From Kitasatospora sp. NBC_01266 (GTDB taxonomy: Bacteria > Actinomycetota > Actinomycetes > Streptomycetales > Streptomycetaceae): a stretch of 64,000 nt of DNA. Made by a program: the position numbers and the translations under genes. Positions 52,055 through 59,023 of the stretch are shown in pieces; position 1 is the first letter of the stretch, and each line of letters starts with the position of its first letter. A model generated the notes under the pieces. It saw only the letters and a list, made by a program, of their open reading frames with translations. It ran no database searches and was not told the origin of the DNA. Location: the NCBI RefSeq assembly GCF_036242395.1, contig NZ_CP108458.1, positions 3,472,001 to 3,536,000 of the forward strand. Direction: 5' to 3'.

Positions 52055-53143
52055 TCAGCCGATCACGTGGTCCGGGTCGTCCAGCCAGGCCCGGTGTTCG
52101 CCGGCCACGGTCACGGTCAGGCCGAGCCGGGACAGGTCCGGGCTGTCGTGGCGCCGCCACCACTCGCGGGCGGCTGTCACCTCGTCCCACAGGTTCCGGG
52201 GGCCTGACTGCGAGACGGCATGCTCGCCCTGCCAGTCGGCGAGGCGGCAGTGGGCGTACGACTGCCCGTCCCAGATCTCGAACCGGCCCGTGCCGAACCG
52301 GTCGTAGGAGGCCCAGACGCTCTGCCGAAACAGGCCGGGCATCCGCAGGCCGATCGCGAACGCGGCGTCGGTGCTGTCGGCGACGTCGGCGGGGTCGATC
52401 TCCGATCGGCCGTAACGGACGTCTTCGATCTCGAACTCACCGCTGTCGGGTCGCTGGTCGCGGACCCACATGAACGCCACGTCCGCCACGAACGGGCCGC
52501 TTGCCGACTTGCCATCATCGGCGACCGTGAGCCGCGCCAGTGCCCCGTTGCAGAAGGCGGTGCCGTACGGGGCCAGGATCACCCCGCCGGGTTCGGTCTG
52601 TTCGATCAGAGCAGCGGGCAACCGCTGGACGGCAGCGGTCAGGTGCACCCGCTGGAAGGGCGCCCCGTCGGGGTCGCCGAGCATGCCGTCACCGACCACG
52701 ACCCGGGGCCGCAGGCCGAGCGCGTCGAGCCGGGCTCGGGCCTCGGTGGCGAGCTTGGGGTCCACCTCGATGGTGACGACGTGGTCAGCGCCGAGCCGGT
52801 GGGACAGCAGGCCCGCCGTCCACCCCGTACCTGTGCCCACCTCCAGGACGCGCATGCCGTCGGCAACGGCCAGGTGGCGGAGCATCGTTGCCACAACCGT
52901 GGGCATGGAGCTGGACGAGGACGGGGTCTCGGTCCCCGCGTACAGCTGCGTGACCAACGGCAGGTCCGAGCCGGCCACCTCCGCCCATCGAGCCGGGTTC
53001 GTCTCAATGTCGATCCACTCGCCCCCGTGATAGATCCGCGCCGGGGTGAAGCTGTCACGTGGGAGGGCGCGGAACGCCTCTTCCCAGTCGGCCGACAATG
53101 CCCCCGATTCCCGGAGCCTGTCAGCGAGTTCGTCCCAGGTCAT
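52055..53143 (-). CDS. PIMT-like protein O-methyltransferase
   Basis: 362 aa. SAM-binding motif I VLEVGTGTGWTAGLL (about 99-113) is preceded by the PIMT-type loop SSSMPTVVATMLRHL, and motif GGVILAPYGT follows. Ordinary protein-isoaspartate methyltransferases have about 210-230 aa; this one has some 130 extra C-terminal residues (REWWRRHDSPDLSRLGLTV at the end). Such extended PIMT homologues modify RiPP precursors (aspartate O-methylation, then aspartimide) in graspetide, lanthipeptide-like and imiditide clusters. The peptide gene stops 7 bp before its ATG. Confidence 0.83.
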   Translation of the reverse strand: MTWDELADRLRESGALSADWEEAFRALPRDSFTPARIYHGGEWIDIETNPARWAEVAGSDLPLVTQLYAGTETPSSSSSMPTVVATMLRHLAVADGMRVLEVGTGTGWTAGLLSHRLGADHVVTIEVDPKLATEARARLDALGLRPRVVVGDGMLGDPDGAPFQRVHLTAAVQRLPAALIEQTEPGGVILAPYGTAFCNGALARLTVADDGKSASGPFVADVAFMWVRDQRPDSGEFEIEDVRYGRSEIDPADVADSTDAAFAIGLRMPGLFRQSVWASYDRFGTGRFEIWDGQSYAHCRLADWQGEHAVSQSGPRNLWDEVTAAREWWRRHDSPDLSRLGLTVTVAGEHRAWLDDPDHVIG

Positions 53144-53150
53144 CGGCTGC

Positions 53151-53300
53151 CTACTTCCCGGGCTTGGGCAGGTTGGTGGGCGGCGCGTCCCGCTGCCCGT
53201 CGTGCGGGGCCGTGTCCGGCGAACCGGAGTGGCCGCCGCCCGAGCCTCCGCCCGCCTTGCCGGGCCCGTCGTTGCCGCCGCCTCCGCCGTGCTTTCCCAT
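53151..53300 (-). CDS. Gly-rich 49-residue peptide, candidate methyltransferase substrate
   Basis: Short ORF with a strong ribosome site AAGGAGG 8 nt before its ATG (53300). The Gly/Lys/His N-terminal half (GKHGGGGGNDGPGKAGGG) is followed by a polar Asp/Pro-rich half ending LPKPGK. It has four Asp residues, two of them in Asp-Gly pairs (NDG, HDG), the pair most prone to aspartimide formation. The PIMT-like gene starts 7 bp after its stop. No cysteine, so no lanthionine chemistry. Substrate role is inference. Confidence 0.65.
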   Translation of the reverse strand: MGKHGGGGGNDGPGKAGGGSGGGHSGSPDTAPHDGQRDAPPTNLPKPGK

Positions 53301-53351
53301 GGCTGTGCCTCCTTGTGGTTGACGTGCTGTCCGCGTCTCCGTGCGCTGCCG

Positions 53352-53414
53352 TCACTCCGGCGGCATCGGACCGGGGCCGGGCGGACGGTTGGGGCCGGGC
53401 GTGGGAGTGGTCAT
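53352..53414 (-). CDS. 20-residue Pro/Gly-rich peptide or leader ORF
   Basis: ATG 53414 preceded by GAGGAG 9 nt upstream; begins MTTPTPGPNRPPG and ends MPPE. It lies 51 bp before the 49-residue peptide gene on the same strand. A CACAC/GTGTG hairpin sits directly upstream of its ribosome site. It could be a leader peptide whose proline run stalls ribosomes (control of the downstream genes), a second small product, or chance. Confidence 0.4.
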   Translation of the reverse strand: MTTPTPGPNRPPGPGPMPPE

Positions 53415-53601
53415 GCCGGTGACTCCTCACACTGAGGTGTGCCGGATCACCGGTCGGTGTCCGGGGCATTCGGTGGTGCGGAACCCGCTCCAGTCGGCTG
53501 CCTGCCAGGGATGACGGCCGGGCGGGAGTCAGTTGGGCGGCCAGCAGCGCGGGTGGTTGGCCTCGCGCACCCGGGCGAGCATTCGGCCCGCCGTCGCCGT
53601 T

Positions 53602-53629
53602 CGTCAGCCGTCAGCCGTCAGCCGTCAGC
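53602..53629. repeat. Four tandem CGTCAGC heptamers
   Basis: CGTCAGC x4 (53602-53629), containing the stop codon of the 51-residue ORF. A 7-bp unit is not a multiple of three, so copy-number change shifts the frame at that gene's end. Confidence 0.85.
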
Positions 53630-53766
53630 GGAGCCTTGCTGAACTCCTCCGGGGTCAGCACCGGTCGAGGCCCGGCGGTGCGCTCGCGCGGCCACGGGTG
53701 CGCCTTGATCCACTCGAACGGATCCACCGGGCCCGAGTCGCCTTCGGCCTGCTCGCCGGCACTCAC
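53611..53766 (-). CDS. Small hypothetical protein (51 aa)
   Basis: The GTG at 53766 overlaps the stop of the upstream 62-residue ORF (GTGA), good evidence that both are translated. Acidic start (SAGEQAEGDSGPVDPFEWIK), then AHPWPRERTAGPRPVLTPEEF. Family not recognised. The stop lies in the heptamer repeat, so the original C-terminus may have been longer. Confidence 0.5.
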   Translation of the reverse strand: MSAGEQAEGDSGPVDPFEWIKAHPWPRERTAGPRPVLTPEEFSKAPLTADG

Positions 53767-53951
53767 TCGATGCCCTTGTCAGGGCACTTCTCACTGCCAC
53801 AGGTGCAGAATGGCCACCCGCGCGGCGTACCCCTGATGACCCGTGCGGAGTACGCCGGGTCGTACTCATCCAACGGGTTGCCAACCGGGGCGCGCTGACG
53901 CTGCTCGGCACGGTACTCAGCGAGGGTCCTGCGATGCACGCCCGTCGTCAT
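53763..53951 (-). CDS. Small hypothetical protein with CxC...C motif (62 aa)
   Basis: ATG 53951 follows GGGAGGAG. Basic N-terminus (TTGVHRRTLAEYRAEQRQR), NPLDEYDPAYSARVIRGTPRG, and a C-terminal FCTCGSEKCPDKG that could hold metal. Divergent from the XRE gene across an operator-rich region. Family not recognised; an accessory protein of the XRE/NUDIX locus is possible. Confidence 0.55.
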   Translation of the reverse strand: MTTGVHRRTLAEYRAEQRQRAPVGNPLDEYDPAYSARVIRGTPRGWPFCTCGSEKCPDKGIE

Positions 53952-53967
53952 CTGCCCACTCCTCCCA

Positions 53968-54060
53968 CTTGGTGGATACCAAGGTCCGGCAGTCGCCCAG
54001 GACGGTGGAGCCTCGCACAAAGGACACTTCGGGACGTCCCTTGTGCGGTAGAACGTCCCT
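53968..54060. promoter_or_regulatory. Operator-rich divergent region of the XRE locus
   Basis: CTTGGT-N4-ACCAAG (53968-53983). Then GCACAAaGGAC (54015-54025) mirrored with one mismatch by GTCCcTTGTGC (54036-54046), enclosing the perfect palindrome GGGACGTCCC (54031-54040). ACGTCCCT recurs 19 bp further (54053-54060). Several overlapping symmetric sites between the 62-residue ORF and the XRE gene suggest tight autoregulation, as in a lysogeny switch. Confidence 0.5.
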
Positions 54061-54095
54061 AACAAAGGCCCGGTGTCTGTGGGGAGACAATCGCG

Positions 54096-54839
54096 ATGCC
54101 GAACGAGAGACTGAAAAGCGTTATGACGTCAGGCGGTTGGACGCACGCCGCCTTGGCGGAGAAGGCCGGCGTGGACACCAAGTCGGTTGAACGATGGGCC
54201 AACCAGAACAGGACGCCCCGGCTAGGGACAGCCCGCCTGGCTGCCGAAGCGCTGGGAGAAGACATGTTCGCACTGTGGCCGAGCCTGCGGCAGCCACGCG
54301 CCGCGCGCGCGATAAGTCCTGAACTGGTGGGCCTGTACGAGCAGCGGGCCGACCTGCCGGTCTCCGTCTTCGTGGACCTGCTCGGCAAGGCCACGGAGCG
54401 GATCGACGTCCTGGTCTACGCAGCGGTCTTCCTCCACGAGGCGTACCCCCGGCTCAACGACCTGATCCGTGAGCGCGCCGCCGAGGGTTGCGCGGTCCGG
54501 ATCGCCCTCGGTGATCCCGACAGCGAGAACGTCAGGCAGCGCGGCCAGGAAGAGAAGTTCGGCCACGGCATCGAGTCTCGCTGCAGACTCGCGCTCATGC
54601 ACTACCACCCCCTCGTCGGGACTCCCGGGATCGAGATCCGCACCCACTCGACGACGCTCTACAACAGCCTGTACCGGGCAGACGACCAACTACTCGTGAA
54701 CGCGCACGTGTGGGGCGTCAACGCCTTCGGCGCTCCCGTCTGGCACCTGCGGCGTTCTGGCACGGGGACGCTGTTCGACACCTATGCTGCGAGCTTCGAC
54801 GCGGTGTGGGACACCGCTCGACCGGTTGAGGAGAACTGA
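54096..54839 (+). CDS. XRE-family regulator with C-terminal DUF5919-like domain
   Basis: 247 aa. N-terminal helix-turn-helix (WTHAALAEKAGVDTKSVERWANQNRTPR). The larger C-terminal domain has a phospholipase-D-like layout (IDVLVYAAVFLHEAYPRLNDLIRERAAEGCAVRIALGDPDS, then HSTTLYNSLYRADDQLLVNAHVWG) without a complete HKD motif. Such proteins recur in streptomycetes next to NUDIX hydrolases. ATG 54096 has GGGGAG upstream. It is followed by the NUDIX gene after 4 bp. Confidence 0.8.
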   Translation: MPNERLKSVMTSGGWTHAALAEKAGVDTKSVERWANQNRTPRLGTARLAAEALGEDMFALWPSLRQPRAARAISPELVGLYEQRADLPVSVFVDLLGKATERIDVLVYAAVFLHEAYPRLNDLIRERAAEGCAVRIALGDPDSENVRQRGQEEKFGHGIESRCRLALMHYHPLVGTPGIEIRTHSTTLYNSLYRADDQLLVNAHVWGVNAFGAPVWHLRRSGTGTLFDTYAASFDAVWDTARPVEEN

Positions 54840-54843
54840 TCAC

Positions 54844-55314
54844 GTGGCCCGAACCGAGTACTACGACGATCCCGACGCCCCGAAGCCGAACCGGCTGGTC
54901 GTGGCGGCATCCGCCGTCGTGACCGACGACGCGGGCCGCATCCTGCTGCAACGGCGCACCGACAACGGGCTGTACGCGTTGCCCGGCGGGACGATGGATC
55001 TCGGGGAGTCGCTGCCCGGGACGGCGGTGCGGGAAGTTCAGGAGGAGACCGGACTTGATGTGGAGATCACGGGCCTGGTCGGCACGTACACCGACCCCCG
55101 CCACATCATCGCCTACTCGGACGGCGAGGTCCGCCAGCAGTTCAACGTGTGCTTCACCGCTCGCATCACGGGTGGAGAGCTGAGGATCTCCAACGAATCC
55201 ACCGACCTCCAGTTCGTCGCCCCAGCCGAGATCGAGAACTTGCCGATGCACCACACGCAACGGCTCCGGCTCCAGCACTTCCTGGAGCACCGGGCAACTC
55301 CCCACCTGGGATAG
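54844..55314 (+). CDS. NUDIX hydrolase
   Basis: 156 aa. Complete NUDIX box: GGTMDLGESLPGTAVREVQEETGLDV (Gx5Ex7REUxEExGU). N-terminus ARTEYYDDPDAPKPNRLVVAASAVV is typical of the group paired with XRE regulators. Hydrolyses a nucleoside-diphosphate derivative; substrate unknown. GTG 54844, 4 nt after the XRE stop. Confidence 0.9.
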   Translation: MARTEYYDDPDAPKPNRLVVAASAVVTDDAGRILLQRRTDNGLYALPGGTMDLGESLPGTAVREVQEETGLDVEITGLVGTYTDPRHIIAYSDGEVRQQFNVCFTARITGGELRISNESTDLQFVAPAEIENLPMHHTQRLRLQHFLEHRATPHLG

Positions 55315-55332
55315 GCATCCGTACGATGAAAG

Positions 55333-55368
55333 GCCCCCGCCCGACCCTCGAAAGGGTCAGGCGGGGGC
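55333..55368. terminator. Terminator after the NUDIX gene
   Basis: GCCCCCGCC / GGCGGGGGC outer stem, one C-A mismatch, inner GACCC / GGGTC, loop TCGAAA. It serves the convergent zinc-binding ORF as well. Confidence 0.8.
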
Positions 55369-55378
55369 AGTGAGCTAC

Positions 55379-55594
55379 TCAACGGCTCGGGTAGGGCGCA
55401 CGGTGCCACAGGCCCCGGCTGTCCTGCCAGAGCCCGACTGTGGCGGGCGGCAGGCACCTGCGGGCGCCATGGGGGCCGGTTCGGTGAGCGTCGCCCGCGC
55501 GGGTGCTGGCGAACGTCTCGTGACAGGCCGGGCAGTGCTCGGCGCGCCGGCCGGACCAGCGCCGACCGCACGGCGGGTGAACGACGGTTCGGAT
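55379..55594 (-). pseudogene. FDXHR-type zinc-binding phage protein with no standard start codon
   Basis: 71 codons. CGRRWSGRRAEHCPACHETF, then DAHRTGPHGARRCLPPATVGLW, matches the small zinc-binding proteins common in actinophages. GGAGG (55604-55600, minus) is spaced 5 nt from an ATC codon at 55594; no ATG, GTG or TTG is in frame between there and a much earlier, unrelated stretch. Either AUC is used or the start codon has mutated. Confidence 0.5.
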
Positions 55595-56017
55595 AGGTGC
55601 CTCCGTACTCCTGCCAGGGCAGGGATTTCGCGGCTTGGCGGGCCGTTCCGCAGCCGGTTGGGCTCGGGCCGACTGCTGGCTGACCCACGCGCCCGGGTAG
55701 CAGCGGCACGGGGGTTCCTGCTGACCGGGCGGCCCTTCGCGTACGCGCAGGTGCGCGTCTGCACCCGCGTCGTGCACGCGCGCGTGGGCCACCTGGGCCA
55801 ACCGGCCGAAAGGCCAGGTCACAGCGGGTGACGAAAAATCGGACCGGAAAGTCCCAGACCCGTAGCCAGGCCGAATCCTGCTATCACGTAGCGATCAGGG
55901 GAACCAGGAGGGGAGTCCTCCCCCAGGCCCAGGGGATCCCCGGGGCCAGAGTCGAAGGATCTTAGTGGGACAACTCCCTTTGGTAATAGGTGCATTGACC
56001 AGCTATCGTCCGATGCC
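55595..56017. other. 423-bp region without a convincing gene
   Basis: Several long frames overlap but none has recognisable content. The right part (55830-56000) is AT-richer with short inverted repeats (GGAGG/CCTCC near 55907-55921, GGGA-CAAC-TCCC near 55966-55977) and probably carries the promoter of the next gene. TATCGT at 56004-56009 is a possible -10. Confidence 0.5.
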
Positions 56018-56278
56018 ATGGCAAACACAAACTGGTCAGTCCGCTACCCGGTCGATCCGGCCATCGGCCCCAACACCCCGATCCCCCTCGGGGGCAAGCT
56101 GCTCGGCACCCTCCACGCCGCCCTCTCCGACGCCCCGATCGAGGCGTGGGAGTTCGAGGTGCGCGGCGAGGCAGTAGAGAGCTTCGACGACTTCCAGCGA
56201 CTCATCAACGAGGCAGAGAGCGTCCAGTACGGCGAGTTCGTCGCGCGCGCGAACGGCATCGTCGTCGAGTCCAGCTGA
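56018..56278 (+). CDS. Hypothetical protein (86 aa)
   Basis: Starts ANTNWSVRYPVDPAIGPNTP; acidic C-terminal half (WEFEVRGEAVESFDDFQRLINEAESVQYGEF). No family recognised. ATG 56018 lies 8 nt after TATCGT and has no ribosome site, suggesting leaderless expression. Its 3' end overlaps the convergent HNH frame by about 70 bp. Confidence 0.5.
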   Translation: MANTNWSVRYPVDPAIGPNTPIPLGGKLLGTLHAALSDAPIEAWEFEVRGEAVESFDDFQRLINEAESVQYGEFVARANGIVVESS

Positions 56279-56798
56279 TAGAGGGCCCAGTGGCCGCGGG
56301 GGCGCACTGGAGTAACCTTCTCGTTGGCTTTGCGCCGCGTGCAGGACGGACACAGATCCAGCGAGGAAGCGGAAAGTACGACGAGAACCCGCACCCCCGC
56401 CACCCTGTGCAGCCCGGGTGCGTCGGGCGCTCGCGCAGCCGTGACCAGCGGCCACCGGCCTGCCGGTCGGCGTCGCTGCCCGCGCGTCCCTCGCGCCCGG
56501 ACTTCACCGAGTGGTGACAGCCGCACAGGGCTTGCAAGTTGGCCACGTCGTGGTTGTCGCCGGGGTTGATGTGGTCGCAGTCCGCTGCCAGTTCGGGGCA
56601 GCGGTCGCCGATGTCAGTGCGTATCCACTGGTACCGCCAGCCGGCGCGGTCCATCACGAACCGTCGTCGGGCGGGCCAGCCACGCGGTAGGCGCTTGGCT
56701 CGTTCACTGCCTTGCCAGTTGGGCACTCGGCCCCACCACCTTCGGTAGGCCAGCCACACCAGCGCGACCACCAGGACCAGCACCAGGTCCACGCTCAC
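56205..56798 (-). CDS. HNH endonuclease with N-terminal membrane segment
   Basis: About 197 aa. An N-terminal hydrophobic helix (VDLVLVLVVALVWLAYRRWW) precedes a phage-type HNH domain: PRGWPARRRFVMDRAGWRYQWIRTDIGDRCPELAADCDHINPGDNHDVANLQALCGCHHSVKSG, in which Asp-His, Asn and His-His are in place. Phage HNH proteins of this kind usually stop soon after the HHxxK segment; here the frame continues with Arg/Cys-rich sequence, so the C-terminus may be frameshifted. GTG 56798 is the proposed start. Confidence 0.68.
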   Translation of the reverse strand: MSVDLVLVLVVALVWLAYRRWWGRVPNWQGSERAKRLPRGWPARRRFVMDRAGWRYQWIRTDIGDRCPELAADCDHINPGDNHDVANLQALCGCHHSVKSGREGRAGSDADRQAGGRWSRLRERPTHPGCTGWRGCGFSSYFPLPRWICVRPARGAKPTRRLLQCAPAATGPSISWTRRRCRSRARRTRRTGRSLPR

Positions 56799-56910
56799 CA
56801 CGTCCCAGCCGTCCGCCCGGTGCGGCCCGTCGTGGTGCACCACGGTGCGCTGATGACCGGGACGACCACGGGGTGAGGCACGACCACAACAGGCGGTGCA
56901 GGATCACCTG

Positions 56911-57681
56911 TCAGCTGAGCCAGTCCTCACCCGTGGTCGCCGAGGGCGGACCCGCAGTCGGATCATGAACGGTGTCCGGGTCCGCCGACGGATCGAGTCG
57001 GCCAGGCAGGCCGCCTGTGTAGTCCCTGGCGTACTCCAGCCGGTCGGTGATCAAGCGGTCCAGTGCCCTCCGGTCTGCTGCCCAGTTGATGCCGCCGCGC
57101 GGAGCCATGATCCGCCACTGCCGTTCGTTCGCCTGCCATGGATTGCCAAGATCCTCGCCAAGGCCCTCGACGGCATCGGCCAATGACGCCAACTCATCGA
57201 TCAGAGAAGCCAGTTGCCTAGCCAGATTCAGAGCTTCGGTGCGCTTCCCCTCCGCAGTGACGCAGATGTCCGCCCGCCACTTCGGCCGAGCGCTGATCGA
57301 CGTCGTCCGCACGGCTCCGGCGGCCTCGGCGGCAACCTGATAGACGGCCAGTTGGGCGCGCTCCGCCTCGGCGAGCTTGGACATCAGCGGACCCCTGCTG
57401 GTCGCCTTCGGGATCGGCTTGCCCTCACGGACAGCAGCCTTGGCCGCCCACGCGTCCTTGTCGTCAAGGGCCGCCAGGTCTGCGCGCACTCGATCAACTG
57501 CGTCGTCGCTGTCCGCCCGACGCCCGTGCAGTTCGTCCATGCGGGCCAGGGCGTCGCGCACTCTCGCTGGCGTGCAGACGTAGGCATAACCAGGGACAGC
57601 CCGGGAGGCGATCTCGTACAGGCGCTCAAGCTGCTCGGTGCGCTGCTGCTCCGGCATCAGGTTCTCGGTCATCCGATTCAC
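56911..57681 (-). CDS. Phage-like hypothetical protein (256 aa)
   Basis: Mostly helical and charged, with a coiled-coil-like middle (EALNLARQLASLIDELASLADAVEGL) and a disordered C-terminus. The GTG at 57681 overlaps the stop of the preceding gene (GTGA). No family recognised; the neighbours suggest a prophage gene. Confidence 0.6.
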   Translation of the reverse strand: MNRMTENLMPEQQRTEQLERLYEIASRAVPGYAYVCTPARVRDALARMDELHGRRADSDDAVDRVRADLAALDDKDAWAAKAAVREGKPIPKATSRGPLMSKLAEAERAQLAVYQVAAEAAGAVRTTSISARPKWRADICVTAEGKRTEALNLARQLASLIDELASLADAVEGLGEDLGNPWQANERQWRIMAPRGGINWAADRRALDRLITDRLEYARDYTGGLPGRLDPSADPDTVHDPTAGPPSATTGEDWLS

Positions 57682-58037
57682 CCCGCCAGCCGGCGAGCGA
57701 GCACCGAGGCCGCCAGCTTCATGGGGTCGATGTCCAGGGTCGGGGGCGGATCAACCGGCCCGCCGCTGGGAAGCAGCGACTTGGGGCGGGTGTTCAAGTT
57801 GGCAGGCATGGCCTTGATCGTTTCAATAAGCCGGTCAGCGTCCGCCCGGATCTCTGCCTCAGTGCTGCCGTTCAGCCGGTCGGCCAGGCCCAGCGGAAGA
57901 CCGGAAGTCTTCGCAATCGCCTCTCGGACGGCAGCGAGTCCCGCCGCGCGCTTGTCCCGAGCGCCGTCCGAGCTGGCCTCCCCGACCTCCGACACGGCTT
58001 CCCGTACTGCATTCTTCACGAATTCCCTGCGGTCCAT
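57678..58037 (-). CDS. Small phage-like protein with scaffold-type C-terminal motif
   Basis: 119 aa. DRREFVKNAVREAVSEVGEA at the N-terminus. SGLPLGLADRLNGSTEAEIRADADRLIETIK resembles the conserved segment (xxLxGxTxxELxADA) seen in scaffolding-like proteins of actinophages. A lone protein of this type without capsid genes points to prophage decay or to interference with a helper phage; both are inference. ATG 58037 has GAGG upstream. Confidence 0.55.
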   Translation of the reverse strand: MDRREFVKNAVREAVSEVGEASSDGARDKRAAGLAAVREAIAKTSGLPLGLADRLNGSTEAEIRADADRLIETIKAMPANLNTRPKSLLPSGGPVDPPPTLDIDPMKLAASVLARRLAG

Positions 58038-58343
58038 AGCAATACCTCTTTCACGTAGTTGAGGCGCACACGCAGGCCGGAACCCAAAACGGCCCCGCCT
58101 TGCCGAGTGCACGCACGTCCGAGACCGCCGAATGCCTCGGGAAAGCAGCGCACCCGACAGGCGGGGCGGACCGACAGGAAACACGCTGGCTGCCGGAGCA
58201 CTATGAAGTTGTTGTTGTCGGGGCTGTTCGACTCGCTCCCGTTTGAGGCACACCCGGCGCCACAGAAAGATTAATGGGGGGTGGTAAAGAAGTCGGCGCG
58301 TGCGCCCGGTTCACAGATGCAGTCTGCGAACCGGGCCGCTCGG
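58038..58343. other. 306-bp gap with minus-strand terminator
   Basis: GCCCGGTTC (58304-58312) / GAACCGGGC (58328-58336) forms a stem, followed on the minus strand by CTTCTTTACC, so it should end the zinc-ribbon transcript. The remainder (58038-58300), upstream of the scaffold-like gene, shows no gene. Confidence 0.6.
58271..58289. repeat. Left copy of a 19-bp direct repeat around the zinc-ribbon gene
   Basis: TTAATGGGGGGTGGTAAAG. The partner TTAACGGGGGGTGGTCAAG lies at 58898-58916, two mismatches, same orientation. On the minus str. Confidence 0.7.
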
Positions 58344-58730
58344 CTAGACCGCGACAACCTCCAGCACGGCGGCGCGCTTCCGCTGCCGGTACGACTTTTG
58401 GCGGTGGGCGTTGGAGCAGTAGCTCCGCGCCCGCCCGACGCCGTCCCATCCGGCATTATTCCCGCAGCCTTCCAGCTGACAGCTGGCTTCCCAGCGAGCT
58501 TCCTCCGCAAGTTGTCGCGCGCCTCTGGCTGTGCAGTCCTCGCACCATGCACCGTGACCGTTGGCAAAGTCAGCTGGCGTGCCGCACTTGTCGCAGGGGC
58601 GCCCCCGCCAACCGGCCGGGCGAGTGTCGGCGTGCTTAAGTGCCTGCCGACAGGCGTTCGAGCAGACGGCGCGCTGGCGTCCGGTCAGCGACTTCTCGCA
58701 CCAGTTACAGGCAGTTCCAAAGGTGAACAG
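58344..58730 (-). CDS. Cysteine-rich multi-zinc-ribbon protein, likely CTG start
   Basis: 128 codons of unbroken, clearly protein-like sequence: CNWCEKSLTGRQRAVCSNAC, CDKCGTPADFANGHGAWCEDC, CQLEGCGNNAG, YCSNAHRQKSYRQRKR. At least four CxxC-type pairs suggest several zinc-binding knuckles and a basic end suited to nucleic acid. No ATG/GTG/TTG precedes the first motif; CTG 58730 lies 5 nt after AGGAG, so CTG initiation is proposed. The DNA is less GC-rich than the rest. Flanked by a 19-bp direct repeat. Confidence 0.68.
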   Translation of the reverse strand: MFTFGTACNWCEKSLTGRQRAVCSNACRQALKHADTRPAGWRGRPCDKCGTPADFANGHGAWCEDCTARGARQLAEEARWEASCQLEGCGNNAGWDGVGRARSYCSNAHRQKSYRQRKRAAVLEVVAV

Positions 58731-58897
58731 ATCAGCTCCTCTCGGGTCCTGTTACAAAAAGCGACTGGCAGTGACAGGGGTTTCCGTTTTTCCCTACAGA
58801 GCTTTCTAGGGACTTGTATAGTTGGACTGAGTTCCAGGTACAGCACTAAAATTATTCATAACAACCCTGCTCTCCGTAGCGGCTTCGACCATTTGAG

Positions 58898-58916
58898 TTA
58901 ACGGGGGGTGGTCAAG
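58898..58916. repeat. Right copy of the 19-bp direct repeat
   Basis: TTAACGGGGGGTGGTCAAG, partner of 58271-58289. Read on the minus strand it begins CTTGACCACCCCCC, where TTGACC resembles a -35 element. Between it and the zinc-ribbon gene lies the most AT-rich DNA of the window (58735-58900), a probable promoter or control region. Confidence 0.7.
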
Positions 58917-58968
58917 GATCCCGCCCGCGCCGTCAGCCCCGGCGGTCAGCGGGCCTCGGATACAACTA

Positions 58969-59009
58969 CGGCCCGAATCACAGAGACAGACTCTCTGCGA
59001 TTCGGGCCG
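58969..59009 (-). terminator. Terminator of the integrase gene
   Basis: CGGCCCGAATC (58969-58979) / GATTCGGGCCG (58999-59009), 11-bp perfect stem, with an inner AGAGA/TCTCT stem after a 2x2 internal loop, 15 bp beyond the integrase stop. Confidence 0.8.
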
Positions 59010-59023
59010 ATTCCGGCTACTCG

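Noticed and set aside
55840-55900. Possible tRNA or small RNA at the edge of element DNA
   Set aside because: No cloverleaf, no TTCGA arm and no CCA-proximal stem can be drawn; the attachment site is in a protein gene instead.
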